This document shows, piece after piece, positions 24,568 through 33,030 of a stretch of DNA of 64,000 bases; positions within the stretch are counted from its first letter, which is position 1; each line of letters begins with the position of its first letter. The stretch spans positions 62,001 through 126,000 of the forward strand of contig JBLWTG010000006.1 in assembly GCA_048270225.1 (NCBI GenBank). Direction: 5' to 3'. The notes under the pieces are model-generated. The model was not told where the DNA came from. It did no database searches and worked only from the letters and a program-made list of their open reading frames with translations. The position numbers and the translations under genes are program-made. Source of the stretch: Allopusillimonas sp048270225 (lineage in GTDB: Bacteria; Pseudomonadota; Gammaproteobacteria; Burkholderiales; Burkholderiaceae_B).

Positions 24568-26158
24568 GCTGCTCGATATGAATGTCGGCGCGGTGAACAG
24601 TCAGACACGGCAAACGCAGGCAGGGCAAGCCTTAGCAGTGAAGCAGGCCCTGCCGACGCTGGTTTTTATCCATGGCTGGGCTTTCGACACCGAATTCTGG
24701 CGCCCATTGCGTGATGCGCTGGGCGCATGGCCGCAGCATGACATTGATCTGGGTTATTTCCAGGACGGGGGTATGGCGCAACTGCCTGCGGGGCCGCTGG
24801 TCATGATAGGCCATTCATTTGGCTACCTGCATGCGCTGTCCATGGCGCCTGCTCAGGCGCAGGCCTGGATCAGCATCAACGGGTTCTCGCGCTTCAGCGC
24901 AGCGCCGGATTTCGATCAAGGCGTGGCGCCGCGCGTGCTGCAAAAAATGATGACGCGGTTGCAGAGCAGCCCGGATGCGGTGATTCGTGAGTTTCGGCGC
25001 CGGTGCGGCGCGGGCGAGCCTGTCGGGGCGCTCAACGCCGAAGCCCTGCGACAGGATCTTGAGCGCATGCTGAACGAAGATCAGCGCGCGCGCCAGGCGG
25101 CGCAACGGAACGCTACGCTGGTGCTGGCCGGGGAGGCTGATCAGGTCGTACCGGCAGCCATGACGCGTGCCGCCTTTGCGGGCTGCGATATTGTCTGGAA
25201 GGCCGGCGCCGGCCACTTGTTGCCGCAGGAGGACGTCGCGTGGTGTGCAGCGCATATCGACGATTTTGTGCGCGCCCGGTTCTGCCTCGGAGAGGGCGGC
25301 AGAACGGGCCGAGCCCAAGACAGTGCTGCGCCAGCGGCCGAGCCTGCGGTTCTGCCAGGCGCCGTTACGCAGAAATCGCGGATCAGAGACAGGTTTGCCG
25401 CGGCTGCGGCGAGCTACGAACAAGAGGCTATCGTCCAGCGCACGGCGGCGCAGCAGTTGATGCAGCGTATTGCCGCGCTGGATTTCCCGGCTCGGCCCCG
25501 CGTGCTGGAGATTGGGTGCGGGACGGGTCTGCTCACCCGCAAGCTTGCCGGTTTTTTTGATGATGCGGTGTGGACGATTACCGATATCGCCGAACCCATG
25601 CTGGCGGCAGCCCGGCAGTCGGTCCGTCTGCCGGGCGAGTGCCATTATCAGGTGATGGATGGCGAATATCCCGATCCCGCATGTTCCGGGTCCGATGGGA
25701 AGCCACCGAGTTTCGATCTGATCTGCTCCAGCATGGCGATGCAATGGTTTGATGATCTGGATGCGGGCCTGGCCCGGCTGTCGGCTTTATTGGCGCCAGG
25801 CGCGTATCTGGCGATTGCTACGCTGGCAGAGGGGACTTTTGCCGAATGGCGTGCCGCGCATCATGAGCTGGGGCTGACGCCGGCAAGCCTGGTGTTTCCG
25901 CCGGCAGAGCGTATCGGCGCTCAGTTGTTCCGGTGCGGATTGCAGGGTGGCGTGCAGACGGAGTGCGTGGTGCAGGACTGCGGTTCCGCGCAGGCATTCC
26001 TGCGTGGGTTGAAGGCGATAGGCGCAAGGACTGGCGGGTCGGGGCGCCGCGCCCTGACAGGGCCGCAGCTGCGCCGGGTTTGCCAGGCTTTTGACCAGTC
26101 CGGTGCAAAGGCCAGTTATCAGATGGCCTTCGGCATCTGGCGCAAGCTGCCATCATGA
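24560..26158 (+). CDS. Fusion of BioH-like alpha/beta hydrolase and BioC methyltransferase
   Basis: A 532-residue two-domain protein. Residues ~30-240 are an alpha/beta hydrolase with oxyanion FIHGWA, nucleophile S86 in GHSFG, and likely D194 (GEADQVVP) and H219 (AGAGHLLP). Residues ~243-270 are an Ala/Pro linker. Residues ~272-530 are a class I methyltransferase of BioC type: RIRDRFAAAAASYEQEAIVQ at its start and the S-adenosylmethionine loop VLEIGCGTGLL. BioC methylates malonyl-ACP to start pimelate synthesis, and BioH-type esterases remove the methyl from pimeloyl-ACP methyl ester at the end; here both would be on one chain. The reading frame is continuous with no sign of error. It overlaps bioF by eight bases and is followed by bioD. 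Confidence 0.88.
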   Translation: MSELLDMNVGAVNSQTRQTQAGQALAVKQALPTLVFIHGWAFDTEFWRPLRDALGAWPQHDIDLGYFQDGGMAQLPAGPLVMIGHSFGYLHALSMAPAQAQAWISINGFSRFSAAPDFDQGVAPRVLQKMMTRLQSSPDAVIREFRRRCGAGEPVGALNAEALRQDLERMLNEDQRARQAAQRNATLVLAGEADQVVPAAMTRAAFAGCDIVWKAGAGHLLPQEDVAWCAAHIDDFVRARFCLGEGGRTGRAQDSAAPAAEPAVLPGAVTQKSRIRDRFAAAAASYEQEAIVQRTAAQQLMQRIAALDFPARPRVLEIGCGTGLLTRKLAGFFDDAVWTITDIAEPMLAAARQSVRLPGECHYQVMDGEYPDPACSGSDGKPPSFDLICSSMAMQWFDDLDAGLARLSALLAPGAYLAIATLAEGTFAEWRAAHHELGLTPASLVFPPAERIGAQLFRCGLQGGVQTECVVQDCGSAQAFLRGLKAIGARTGGSGRRALTGPQLRRVCQAFDQSGAKASYQMAFGIWRKLPS

Positions 26159-26177
26159 TTTTCGGAGATATACAACG

Positions 26178-26879
26178 ATGAGTGATCAACAAGCGGCGGA
26201 TCGCGGGGGACCGGCTCCGCGCGGTGTTTTTGTTACGGGTACGGATACCGATGTCGGCAAGACGTTCGTGTCGGCGATTCTGGCCAGAGCGTGGGCCGCG
26301 GACTACTGGAAACCGTTTCAGACTGGCGTCGCGTCGGCCCGGGGCGATACCGAAACCGTGGCGGCGCTGCTCGGCAGCGCTGCGGACGGCGCTCACCCCT
26401 GGCCTGGCAGGCTGCACAAACCGCTGAGCATTCTTCAGGCGCCTTTGTCCCCTTGGGAGGCGGCCCGGCAGCAGGGCGTGACGCTCGAGCTCGCCGATCT
26501 GCGGCTGCCCGATACGGCTGCGCCACTGGTCGTGGAGGGCGCGGGCGGCCTGTATGTGCCGCTGGATAACACGCTGATGATGATAGATCTGGCCGCCCGG
26601 CTGGCCTTGCCGGTTGTGCTGGTGGCGCGTAGTACGCTGGGCACTATCAATCACACCCTGCTGAGTTTGCGGGCGCTGCAGGCGCAGCGGATTCCCGTGT
26701 TGGGCGTCGTCATGAATGGTCCGCCCAATGCGGGCAATCGCGAGGCGATCACGCGGTTTGGCGGGATACCGCTTATTGCCGAGATCCCCCGTGTTGATGT
26801 GCCCGATCATCGCGCCGTGACGGCGCTGGCGGACAGGGTGGAAGGGCTTTCCGTGCTGTTGGCGCGCATGAGGCCCTGA
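26178..26879 (+). CDS. bioD: BioD, dethiobiotin synthetase
   Basis: A 233-residue ATPase: GVFVTGTDTDVGKTFVSAIL is the P-loop, WKPFQTGVA the diaminopelargonate site, and VVEGAGGLYVPLDN and ARSTLGTINHTLLSLRAL further family marks. It closes the ureido ring from diaminopelargonate, CO2 and ATP. ATG 26178 with GGAGAT upstream was chosen over an in-frame start inside the previous gene. bioB is not in the window. Confidence 0.95.
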   Translation: MSDQQAADRGGPAPRGVFVTGTDTDVGKTFVSAILARAWAADYWKPFQTGVASARGDTETVAALLGSAADGAHPWPGRLHKPLSILQAPLSPWEAARQQGVTLELADLRLPDTAAPLVVEGAGGLYVPLDNTLMMIDLAARLALPVVLVARSTLGTINHTLLSLRALQAQRIPVLGVVMNGPPNAGNREAITRFGGIPLIAEIPRVDVPDHRAVTALADRVEGLSVLLARMRP

Positions 26880-26890
26880 GCAAGCGGTCT

Positions 26891-26917
26891 GCATAAGGCT
26901 GGTGAGTAGCCCTATGC
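26891..26917. terminator. Hairpin between bioD and the ktrA-like gene
   Basis: GCATAAGGCT (26891-26900) pairs with AGCCCTATGC (26908-26917) with one mismatch and a 7-base loop, between two convergent genes. There is no T run, so it may act as a shared transcript end with help. Confidence 0.45.
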
Positions 26918-26922
26918 GGGAG

Positions 26923-27576
26923 TCAGGCCAGTTGGGGCGCGATATGCTTCAGTGCGCTCAACTGTCCCAGCAGTATGAGTACGTCCTTGGGTTGCAGCGG
27001 AAAATCAATGGATGGGTGCGCGATGACCTGGGTTTTGCGCTTGAGGGCCAGGACGTGTATGGTTTCCTCTACATTTTGCAATACCTGGCTCAGCGGCACG
27101 CCGTCCAGACGTTCGCTGACATCGATTTCGACAACAAACTCGCCGTTGCCAATCGAGATGTAGTCGTTCACCATGGGGTAGCTCAAGGCCTGCGCCACGC
27201 GCATGCCCATTTCCTCTTCCGGGTGGATAATGCGCTCCACGCCCAGCTTGCTCAATATAAGATGCTGGGCGTGCGAAGACGCCTTGACCCAGATGGTCTT
27301 GATACCCAGGGATTTCAGATGCACCACACAGACCAGGCTGGCCTGAATATCTTCGCCTATGGCGACCAGCACCACATCGTAATTTTCCAGGCCCAGCTCT
27401 TCGAGCGCTGCCCGGTCGGTAACATCGGCAATCACCCCACGGGTAAGCTCGTCAGCATATTTGTCCACGATTTTGCCGCTGGTATCCACACCCAGGACGG
27501 AATGCCCCATTCTCATCAGCTCAAGCGAAGCAGCCGATCCGAAGCGACCGAGCCCGATGACGGCGAACTGTCCCAT
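26923..27576 (-). CDS. KtrA/TrkA-type potassium uptake regulatory protein
   Basis: A 217-residue RCK protein: N-terminal NAD-binding domain (FAVIGLGRFGSAASLELMRM, with GxGxxG and VLGVD) and C-terminal TrkA-C domain (FVVEIDVSERLDGVPLSQVL). These rings gate KtrB/TrkH potassium channels from the cytosolic side in response to ATP/ADP, NADH or c-di-AMP. ATG at 27574-27576 with AGGAG upstream was used; an in-frame start eight residues earlier is less likely. No membrane partner is next to it, so it would serve a channel encoded elsewhere. Confidence 0.85.
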   Translation of the reverse strand: MGQFAVIGLGRFGSAASLELMRMGHSVLGVDTSGKIVDKYADELTRGVIADVTDRAALEELGLENYDVVLVAIGEDIQASLVCVVHLKSLGIKTIWVKASSHAQHLILSKLGVERIIHPEEEMGMRVAQALSYPMVNDYISIGNGEFVVEIDVSERLDGVPLSQVLQNVEETIHVLALKRKTQVIAHPSIDFPLQPKDVLILLGQLSALKHIAPQLA

Positions 27577-27742
27577 TAAAACTCCTGTTTTTGTTGTCAT
27601 GCTGACGTAAGACCATTACGATAGTCGATTGGCGTTAGCATCGAAATTCTGGTAAAAACCCTTATGGACATTCGTCCTTGACACATTCTTGGCCAGTCTG
27701 AAGTCGTGGCTGACCCCGCTTTAATGGCTGTAAGATTTGATT

Positions 27743-28861
27743 ATGACGAATTTGTTTGATCCTATCCAATTGGGATCCGTAGCACTTGAAAACAGAATTG
27801 TAATGGCACCGCTGACGCGCAACCGCGCATCAGAAGGTCGTATCCCCAACGACATGATGCGCAATTATTATTGCCAGCGCGCGTCGGCCGGATTGATTAT
27901 TTCCGAGGCCACTTCAGTATCGCCCCAGGGTGTAGGCTATCCGCATACGCCTGGGATATGGTGCCGGGCGCAGGTGGATGGCTGGAAACGCATTACTCAG
28001 TCAGTCCATGCGCGCGGCGGCAAGATTTTTCTGCAGCTCTGGCATGTGGGCAGGGTGTCTGATCCCGAGTTTCTGAATGGCGAGATTCCCGTTGCGCCCA
28101 GCGCGATTGCCTGCGATGGCGATGTCAGCCTGCTGCGGCCCAAGCGTCCATATGTGGTGCCGCGCGCCTTGCATGCAGAGGAAATCGCCCGGATTGTCGT
28201 CGATTTCGCCGAAGCGGCCCGCAAGGCCAAGGATGCCGGGTTTGATGGCGTCGAGGTTCACGGCGCCAATGGATACCTGATCGATCAGTTTCTGCATGAT
28301 GGCAGCAACAGGCGGCAGGATAATTATGGCGGCCCGATCGAAAACCGTGCCCGGCTGTTGCTCGAGATCGTGGATGCCTGCGTCGGCGTCTGGGGCGCAG
28401 GGCGCGTAGGTGTTCATCTTTCGCCTGGTGGCGGTGCGCATGCCATGCATGATAGCAATCCGCAAGCCTTGTTCTCCTATGTGGCCACGGCGCTTGGTCA
28501 GCGCCGCCTGGCTTTTCTGTTCCTGCGCGAGGCGCCAGGCGCGCATGCCCTTGGTCCTCAGATCAAGCAGCTGTTTCATGGCCCCGTCATCGTCAACGAA
28601 AACTACGATGCTGACCAGGGAGCGCAGGCCCTGGCTGAAGGTCGTGCGGACGCGGTGGCGTTTGGCAAGGCATTCATTGCCAATCCGGATCTGGTCCTGC
28701 GTTTGCGTACGCAGGCGCCGCTCAACGACTGGGACAGCAGCACCTTTTATGCCGATGGTCCCAAGGGCTACACAGACTATCCGGCGCTGCCCGCGGCAAA
28801 TACCGAAACACGCGATTGCGCCGACGAAAAAATCTCACCACGGCACGCGGCAGCGTGCTAA
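27743..28861 (+). CDS. Old-yellow-enzyme family NADH/NADPH-dependent flavin oxidoreductase
   Basis: A 372-residue FMN-binding barrel of the OYE/NemA type: NRIVMAPLTRNRASEGRIPN, IFLQLWHVGRVSDPEF, FDGVEVHGANGYLIDQFLHD, NRRQDNYGGPIENRARLLLE, and VAFGKAFIANPDLV at the end. Such enzymes reduce the C=C bond of enones, nitro compounds or maleimides. ATG 27743 was chosen over a TTG six bases earlier; the ribosome site is weak. The phosphate-site residue after HLSP is Gly-rich (HLSPGGGAHAM) where relatives usually have a PFG-type loop. It is divergent from ktrA and followed by a lipoprotein gene. Confidence 0.88.
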   Translation: MTNLFDPIQLGSVALENRIVMAPLTRNRASEGRIPNDMMRNYYCQRASAGLIISEATSVSPQGVGYPHTPGIWCRAQVDGWKRITQSVHARGGKIFLQLWHVGRVSDPEFLNGEIPVAPSAIACDGDVSLLRPKRPYVVPRALHAEEIARIVVDFAEAARKAKDAGFDGVEVHGANGYLIDQFLHDGSNRRQDNYGGPIENRARLLLEIVDACVGVWGAGRVGVHLSPGGGAHAMHDSNPQALFSYVATALGQRRLAFLFLREAPGAHALGPQIKQLFHGPVIVNENYDADQGAQALAEGRADAVAFGKAFIANPDLVLRLRTQAPLNDWDSSTFYADGPKGYTDYPALPAANTETRDCADEKISPRHAAAC

Positions 28862-28893
28862 CTTCTTCTTGATGAATGTATGCCGGGGAGACA

Positions 28894-29298
28894 ATGGTGA
28901 AAGGATTCGTTGTAGGTATCGGAGCGGCCATCCTGATGACAGGATGCGCTGTAGGCATAAGTCCCGATGGAAACTCGCCTTCAATGACTTATACCGTACC
29001 GCGCAGCTATCAAACTGTCTATTTGCGGCTGCAGAATCAGGCTGACGAGTGTCTTCGCGGAAAGCAGCAATACGATGTCTATGCCCAGATCGATGCTGCC
29101 TCGCAGTCAGGCACGGTATCAGTGAAGGGGCCGCTGGGAAATCTTGAGGTCGCGCGCACTGATATCCAGGCCATCGACAAGAGCCATACCAAGGTGACTC
29201 ATGTCGTATGGGGGCACAAGCCCTGGGACGAAGACGCGCTCAAGGCCATGCGACAGTCTGTGCTGCTGGATACCTCGGTGTGTGTGGCGTATCAGTGA
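28894..29298 (+). CDS. Small lipoprotein of unknown function
   Basis: A 134-residue protein with a lipoprotein signal (VKGFVVGIGAAILMTGCAVG; lipobox LMTGC, cysteine about residue 18). The mature part (MTYTVPRSYQTVYLRLQNQA, DECLRGKQQYDVYAQIDAA) has two further cysteines, DECL and TSVC, at its ends, possibly a disulfide. The family is seen in Bordetella-like genomes without known function as far as I recall. GGGGAGAC precedes ATG 28894. It is 32 bp after the OYE gene. Confidence 0.75.
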   Translation: MVKGFVVGIGAAILMTGCAVGISPDGNSPSMTYTVPRSYQTVYLRLQNQADECLRGKQQYDVYAQIDAASQSGTVSVKGPLGNLEVARTDIQAIDKSHTKVTHVVWGHKPWDEDALKAMRQSVLLDTSVCVAYQ

Positions 29299-29304
29299 GG
29301 CGCG

Positions 29305-29763
29305 TCAGCTCAGCTTGGCTTTGACCTGGCCCGATACGGCAGCCATATCGGCACGGCCGGCGAGCGATGTCTTGAGCAGCGCCATGACCTTGCCCATGGC
29401 CGGGCCGCCCGTGACACCCTGTGCCTGCACCTGTTCGATGGCCGCCGCGATGGCCGCCTCGACTTCTTCTGGTGGCGCGGCCTGAGGCAGGAATTCCTGC
29501 AGCACGGCAAGCTCGGCCTTTTCCTGTGTAGCGGTTTCGGTGCGGCCGGCCTGTTCGAAGGCGGCGATCGATTCGCGTCGCTGCTTGACCTGTTTTTCGA
29601 TAATGGCGGTGATGTCGGCGTCGGTCAGTTCCTGACGGCTGTCGACTTCTTTTTGCTTGATAGCGGCCTGCAGAAAACGCAAGGTGCCAAGGCGGGCGGT
29701 ATCTCTGGCGCGCATGGCTGTTTTGACGGCATCTGAAAGTTGTTGCTTGAGCTGTGTGCTCAT
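29305..29763 (-). CDS. GatB/YqeY domain protein
   Basis: A 152-residue YqeY-family protein: LKQQLSDAVKTAMRARDTAR, LGTLRFLQAAIKQKEVD, FEQAGRTETATQEKAELAVL and a C-terminal GKVMALLKTSLAGRADM. The fold matches the tRNA-binding tail of GatB; the free-standing protein has no settled role. In many proteobacteria it lies beside rpsU and dnaG, but not here: it follows dnaE2 on the same strand after 63 bp and converges with the lipoprotein gene. Start ATG with an AAGGATG-type ribosome site. Confidence 0.88.
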   Translation of the reverse strand: MSTQLKQQLSDAVKTAMRARDTARLGTLRFLQAAIKQKEVDSRQELTDADITAIIEKQVKQRRESIAAFEQAGRTETATQEKAELAVLQEFLPQAAPPEEVEAAIAAAIEQVQAQGVTGGPAMGKVMALLKTSLAGRADMAAVSGQVKAKLS

Positions 29764-29826
29764 GACGGCATCCTTTATGAATAAGTGTTTATTTTAAAGG
29801 AAGCGCGGGCTGCGCGGCAGCGCGTG

Positions 29827-32800
29827 TCAATGAAAGTCCCGGCTGCGCGTGGGCAAATCGTCCAGCAGGGCCGTCAAGTCGACCAGCCTGGAAGCCAGCA
29901 GGTGACAGATGCCGGATTGTTTTTGCCACACGCCATAGATGCCCATCAGTTTCGCATTGACCAGTTCCTGGCGCTGGCGCTGGGCAAGCTCAGGACGGAC
30001 AATGGCATTGACACTGCCGGTTTCGTCCTCGAGCGTCACAAAGACAATGCCATGGGCAGTCTGGGGGCGCTGGCGTCCGGTCACAATGCCGCAGGCTCTG
30101 GCCAGACGGCGGTCGGGGTATTGATCAATCAGTGTGCCGGCCGCGGCAAAATGGCGCTCCTGGAGCTGGCTGCGCAGCAGGGCGAGAGGGTGGCGGCCCA
30201 GTGTCAGGCCCAGGGTCCGGTAATCCGCGTTGATGTTCTGGCTTTCGGTCGGTTCTGGTAGGGCAGGCTGGATGCGCTCGTGGATGGGTGCTTCACGCAG
30301 CAATCCGCTCAGGGCGGGGCTGGCGGCCTGCCAGCGCGCCTGCCGGCGATGTCCCGCCATGCTGCGCAGGGCGTCGGCGGCTGCCAGCGCATCCATGTCG
30401 TGACGCGTGAGACAGGCCCGCAGCGTCAGGTCATGCAGGGACTCGAAGGGGCGTGCGCGGCGGGCGGTTTCTATGCGCAGACCCGCCTGTTCAGACAGGC
30501 TTTTGATGCGACTCAGCCCCAGACGCACGGCAGGCCTGATGCCGCCCGCTGTGTTGACGCGAGAGGCCGGGTATGGCTGTCCGCTGGGCGAGGGTTGGCT
30601 GTCGGCCGAGTCTGGATATTCGAGCGTGGAGTCCCACAGACTGACGGCGATGTCCACGGGCAATACCTGCACGGCGTGACGGCGCGCATCCTGCACCAGC
30701 TGATTGGGGGAATAAAAGCCCATGGGTTGTGAGTTGAGCAGGGCAGTCAGGAATGCTTCGGGTTCGTGGCATTTGAGCCAGGCGCTGATATAGGCCAGTT
30801 TGGCGAAGCTGGCGGCATGGCTTTCGGGAAAGCCGTATTCGCCGAAGCCTTCGAGTTGCCTGTACAGGCTGATGGCGTAGCCTTCAGAGCAGCCATGGTC
30901 TGTCATCCCTTTGATCAGGCGGTCGCGGAATTTTTCGACGCCGCCTTTGCGCCGCCAGGCAGCCATGGAGCGGCGCAGCAGATCTGCGTCGTCGGCGCTG
31001 AAGCCGGCTGCAACCATGGAGATCTGCATGGCCTGCTCCTGAAAAATGGGTACGCCCAGGGTGCGCTTGAGCACTGCCGCAATGGCAGGCGTGGGGCTTT
31101 CTATTTCTTCTTCGCCTTTGCGACGCCTCAGGTAAGGATGTACCATGCCGCCCTGTATCGGCCCCGGACGGACGATGGCCACCTGTATGACCAGATCGTA
31201 GAATGCTTTGGGCTTGAGGCGCGGCAGCATGCTCATCTGCGCACGGGATTCAATCTGGAATACGCCCACGGTATCGGCGCGCTGAATCATCTCGTAGGTG
31301 TCGTCGTCATCGTCGGGAATGTCCTGCATCCGCATGGACTGGCCGCGACGCTGCGCCACCAGGGTCAGACAGCGCTTGAGCGCCGACAGCATGCCCAGCG
31401 CAAGCACGTCGACCTTGAGCAGCCCCATGGCATCCAGATCGTCTTTATTCCACTGCACGACACAGCGGTCGGGCATGGCGGCGTTCTCGATGGGGACCAA
31501 CCGGCTAAGCTTGTCCCGCGCAATGACGAATCCTCCCGGATGCTGGGACAGATGGCGGGGAAAGCCCAGCAGCGCTTCGATCAGCCCTATCCACAAGTGC
31601 ACGATGCGCCCCTGCGGGTCCATGCCGTGTTCCGCCAGTTTTTCCTGCAACCCCTGCTTGCCGTCCCAGTAATGGAAAGATTTGGCAACGCGCCCGACCA
31701 TGTCCAGGTCCAGCCCCAGCGCTTTGCCTGTATCGCGCAGGACGCTGCGAATGCGGTAGGTGGTAACGACGGCGGTCAGGGCGGCACGGTCTCGGCCATA
31801 TTTATCGTAGATGTACTGGATGATTTCTTCGCGCCGCTGATGCTCGAAGTCCACATCGATATCGGGTGGTTCCTTGCGGGCATGGCTGATGAAGCGGGCG
31901 AACAGGGTGTTGCCGTTTTCGGGGTCTACTTCAGTGATGTGCAGGCAATAACATACCGCGGAGTTGGCGGCCGAACCGCGCCCCTGGCACAGAATGCCGT
32001 TCCGCCGTGCAAACTGAACAATATCGTAGACCGTCAGGAAATAAGGCTCATACTCCAGCGCACCGATAATGGCCAGCTCGTTTTCGATCTGACTGCGGAT
32101 CTTGTCACTCAGGCCGTTGGGATAGCGCTGCCGGGCGCCGGCAAAGGTCTCCTGACGCAGATAGGTTGAGGGCGTCATGCCTTCGGGCACGATTTCCTGA
32201 GGATACTGATAGGCGATTTCCTTGAGATTGAAAGTGCACAAACGGCTGATGAACAAGGTTTCGGCCATCGCCTGGGCAGAGTACAGGTTGGCCAGGCGAA
32301 GCCGGCTTCGCAGGTAGTGTTCGGCGTTGGCCTTGAGCTGGTAACCGCAGTGAGCCAGCGGCTGCTTCAGTCGGATGGCTGTAAGGGTGTCGTGCAGCGG
32401 CTGGCAGGACCGCGCATGCATTTCGGCCTGGCCAAGGGCCGTGATCCTGATGCCTGAGCGTTGGGCGGCCTGTTCCAGGGTGGTCCGGTGCTGGGCGTCT
32501 GCGTGGTGATGGTGCAAGGCCAGGCCCAGCCATAGCCGCCCGGGAAAGATCCGGCCAAGACGCAGCAATTGGGCATCCAGGGTTGCGCCGGCCATGTTGT
32601 ACTCCGGCCTCAGGATGATGAGGCAGTCCGGCAGGCCGCGCAAATGCTCGCTGCCCGGCGGCGGGCTGTCGATGTCGTCCAGCGCCAGCTGGTACTGGCC
32701 TTTTCCGCTGCGTCGCCGCGCCAGAGTGATCAGCTCTGACAGGTCGCCATAGCCTTTTGCATTGCGTGCCAGAACGATCAGATGCATGCCATCCAGTATG

Positions 32801-33018
32801 AAGCGGCTGCCGATGATCAGCTTCAGGCCGTTTTTTTCCGCCTCGGTATGCGCACGCACAACGCCCGCCAGTGAACATTCATCGCACAGGGCCAGGGCCT
32901 GATAGCCCAGGCGGGCGGCCTGCTCTACCAGTTGCTCGGGATGCGAAGCGCCCTGCAGAAAAGAAAAATTCGACAGGCAGTCCAGCTCGGCATAATCGAT
33001 CAGCGCATGTGCGGGCAT
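29827..33018 (-). CDS. dnaE2: DnaE2, error-prone DNA polymerase III alpha-type subunit
   Basis: A 1063-residue C-family polymerase of DnaE2 type. Residues ~1-75 are the PHP domain (YAELDCLSNFSFLQGASHPE), the palm carries the catalytic acids in EPPDIDVDFEHQRREEII with the third in KVDVLALGMLSALKR region, and the C-terminus has the helix-hairpin-helix and OB fold (GLTLGRHPLALLRSQLQ, GIVTGRQRPQTAHGIVFVT). It copies past DNA lesions together with ImuA and ImuB and is the main source of damage-induced mutation where present. It starts 12 bp after imuB and is the third gene of the SOS operon led by the LexA box at 35211. Confidence 0.95.
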   Translation of the reverse strand: MPAHALIDYAELDCLSNFSFLQGASHPEQLVEQAARLGYQALALCDECSLAGVVRAHTEAEKNGLKLIIGSRFILDGMHLIVLARNAKGYGDLSELITLARRRSGKGQYQLALDDIDSPPPGSEHLRGLPDCLIILRPEYNMAGATLDAQLLRLGRIFPGRLWLGLALHHHHADAQHRTTLEQAAQRSGIRITALGQAEMHARSCQPLHDTLTAIRLKQPLAHCGYQLKANAEHYLRSRLRLANLYSAQAMAETLFISRLCTFNLKEIAYQYPQEIVPEGMTPSTYLRQETFAGARQRYPNGLSDKIRSQIENELAIIGALEYEPYFLTVYDIVQFARRNGILCQGRGSAANSAVCYCLHITEVDPENGNTLFARFISHARKEPPDIDVDFEHQRREEIIQYIYDKYGRDRAALTAVVTTYRIRSVLRDTGKALGLDLDMVGRVAKSFHYWDGKQGLQEKLAEHGMDPQGRIVHLWIGLIEALLGFPRHLSQHPGGFVIARDKLSRLVPIENAAMPDRCVVQWNKDDLDAMGLLKVDVLALGMLSALKRCLTLVAQRRGQSMRMQDIPDDDDDTYEMIQRADTVGVFQIESRAQMSMLPRLKPKAFYDLVIQVAIVRPGPIQGGMVHPYLRRRKGEEEIESPTPAIAAVLKRTLGVPIFQEQAMQISMVAAGFSADDADLLRRSMAAWRRKGGVEKFRDRLIKGMTDHGCSEGYAISLYRQLEGFGEYGFPESHAASFAKLAYISAWLKCHEPEAFLTALLNSQPMGFYSPNQLVQDARRHAVQVLPVDIAVSLWDSTLEYPDSADSQPSPSGQPYPASRVNTAGGIRPAVRLGLSRIKSLSEQAGLRIETARRARPFESLHDLTLRACLTRHDMDALAAADALRSMAGHRRQARWQAASPALSGLLREAPIHERIQPALPEPTESQNINADYRTLGLTLGRHPLALLRSQLQERHFAAAGTLIDQYPDRRLARACGIVTGRQRPQTAHGIVFVTLEDETGSVNAIVRPELAQRQRQELVNAKLMGIYGVWQKQSGICHLLASRLVDLTALLDDLPTRSRDFH

Positions 33019-33030
33019 ACTGGGCCTTCT

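Noticed and set aside
30766..32169. 467-codon open frame on the plus strand across dnaE2
   Set aside because: Antisense to conserved DnaE2 sequence, including the catalytic region; no ribosome site or known domain.
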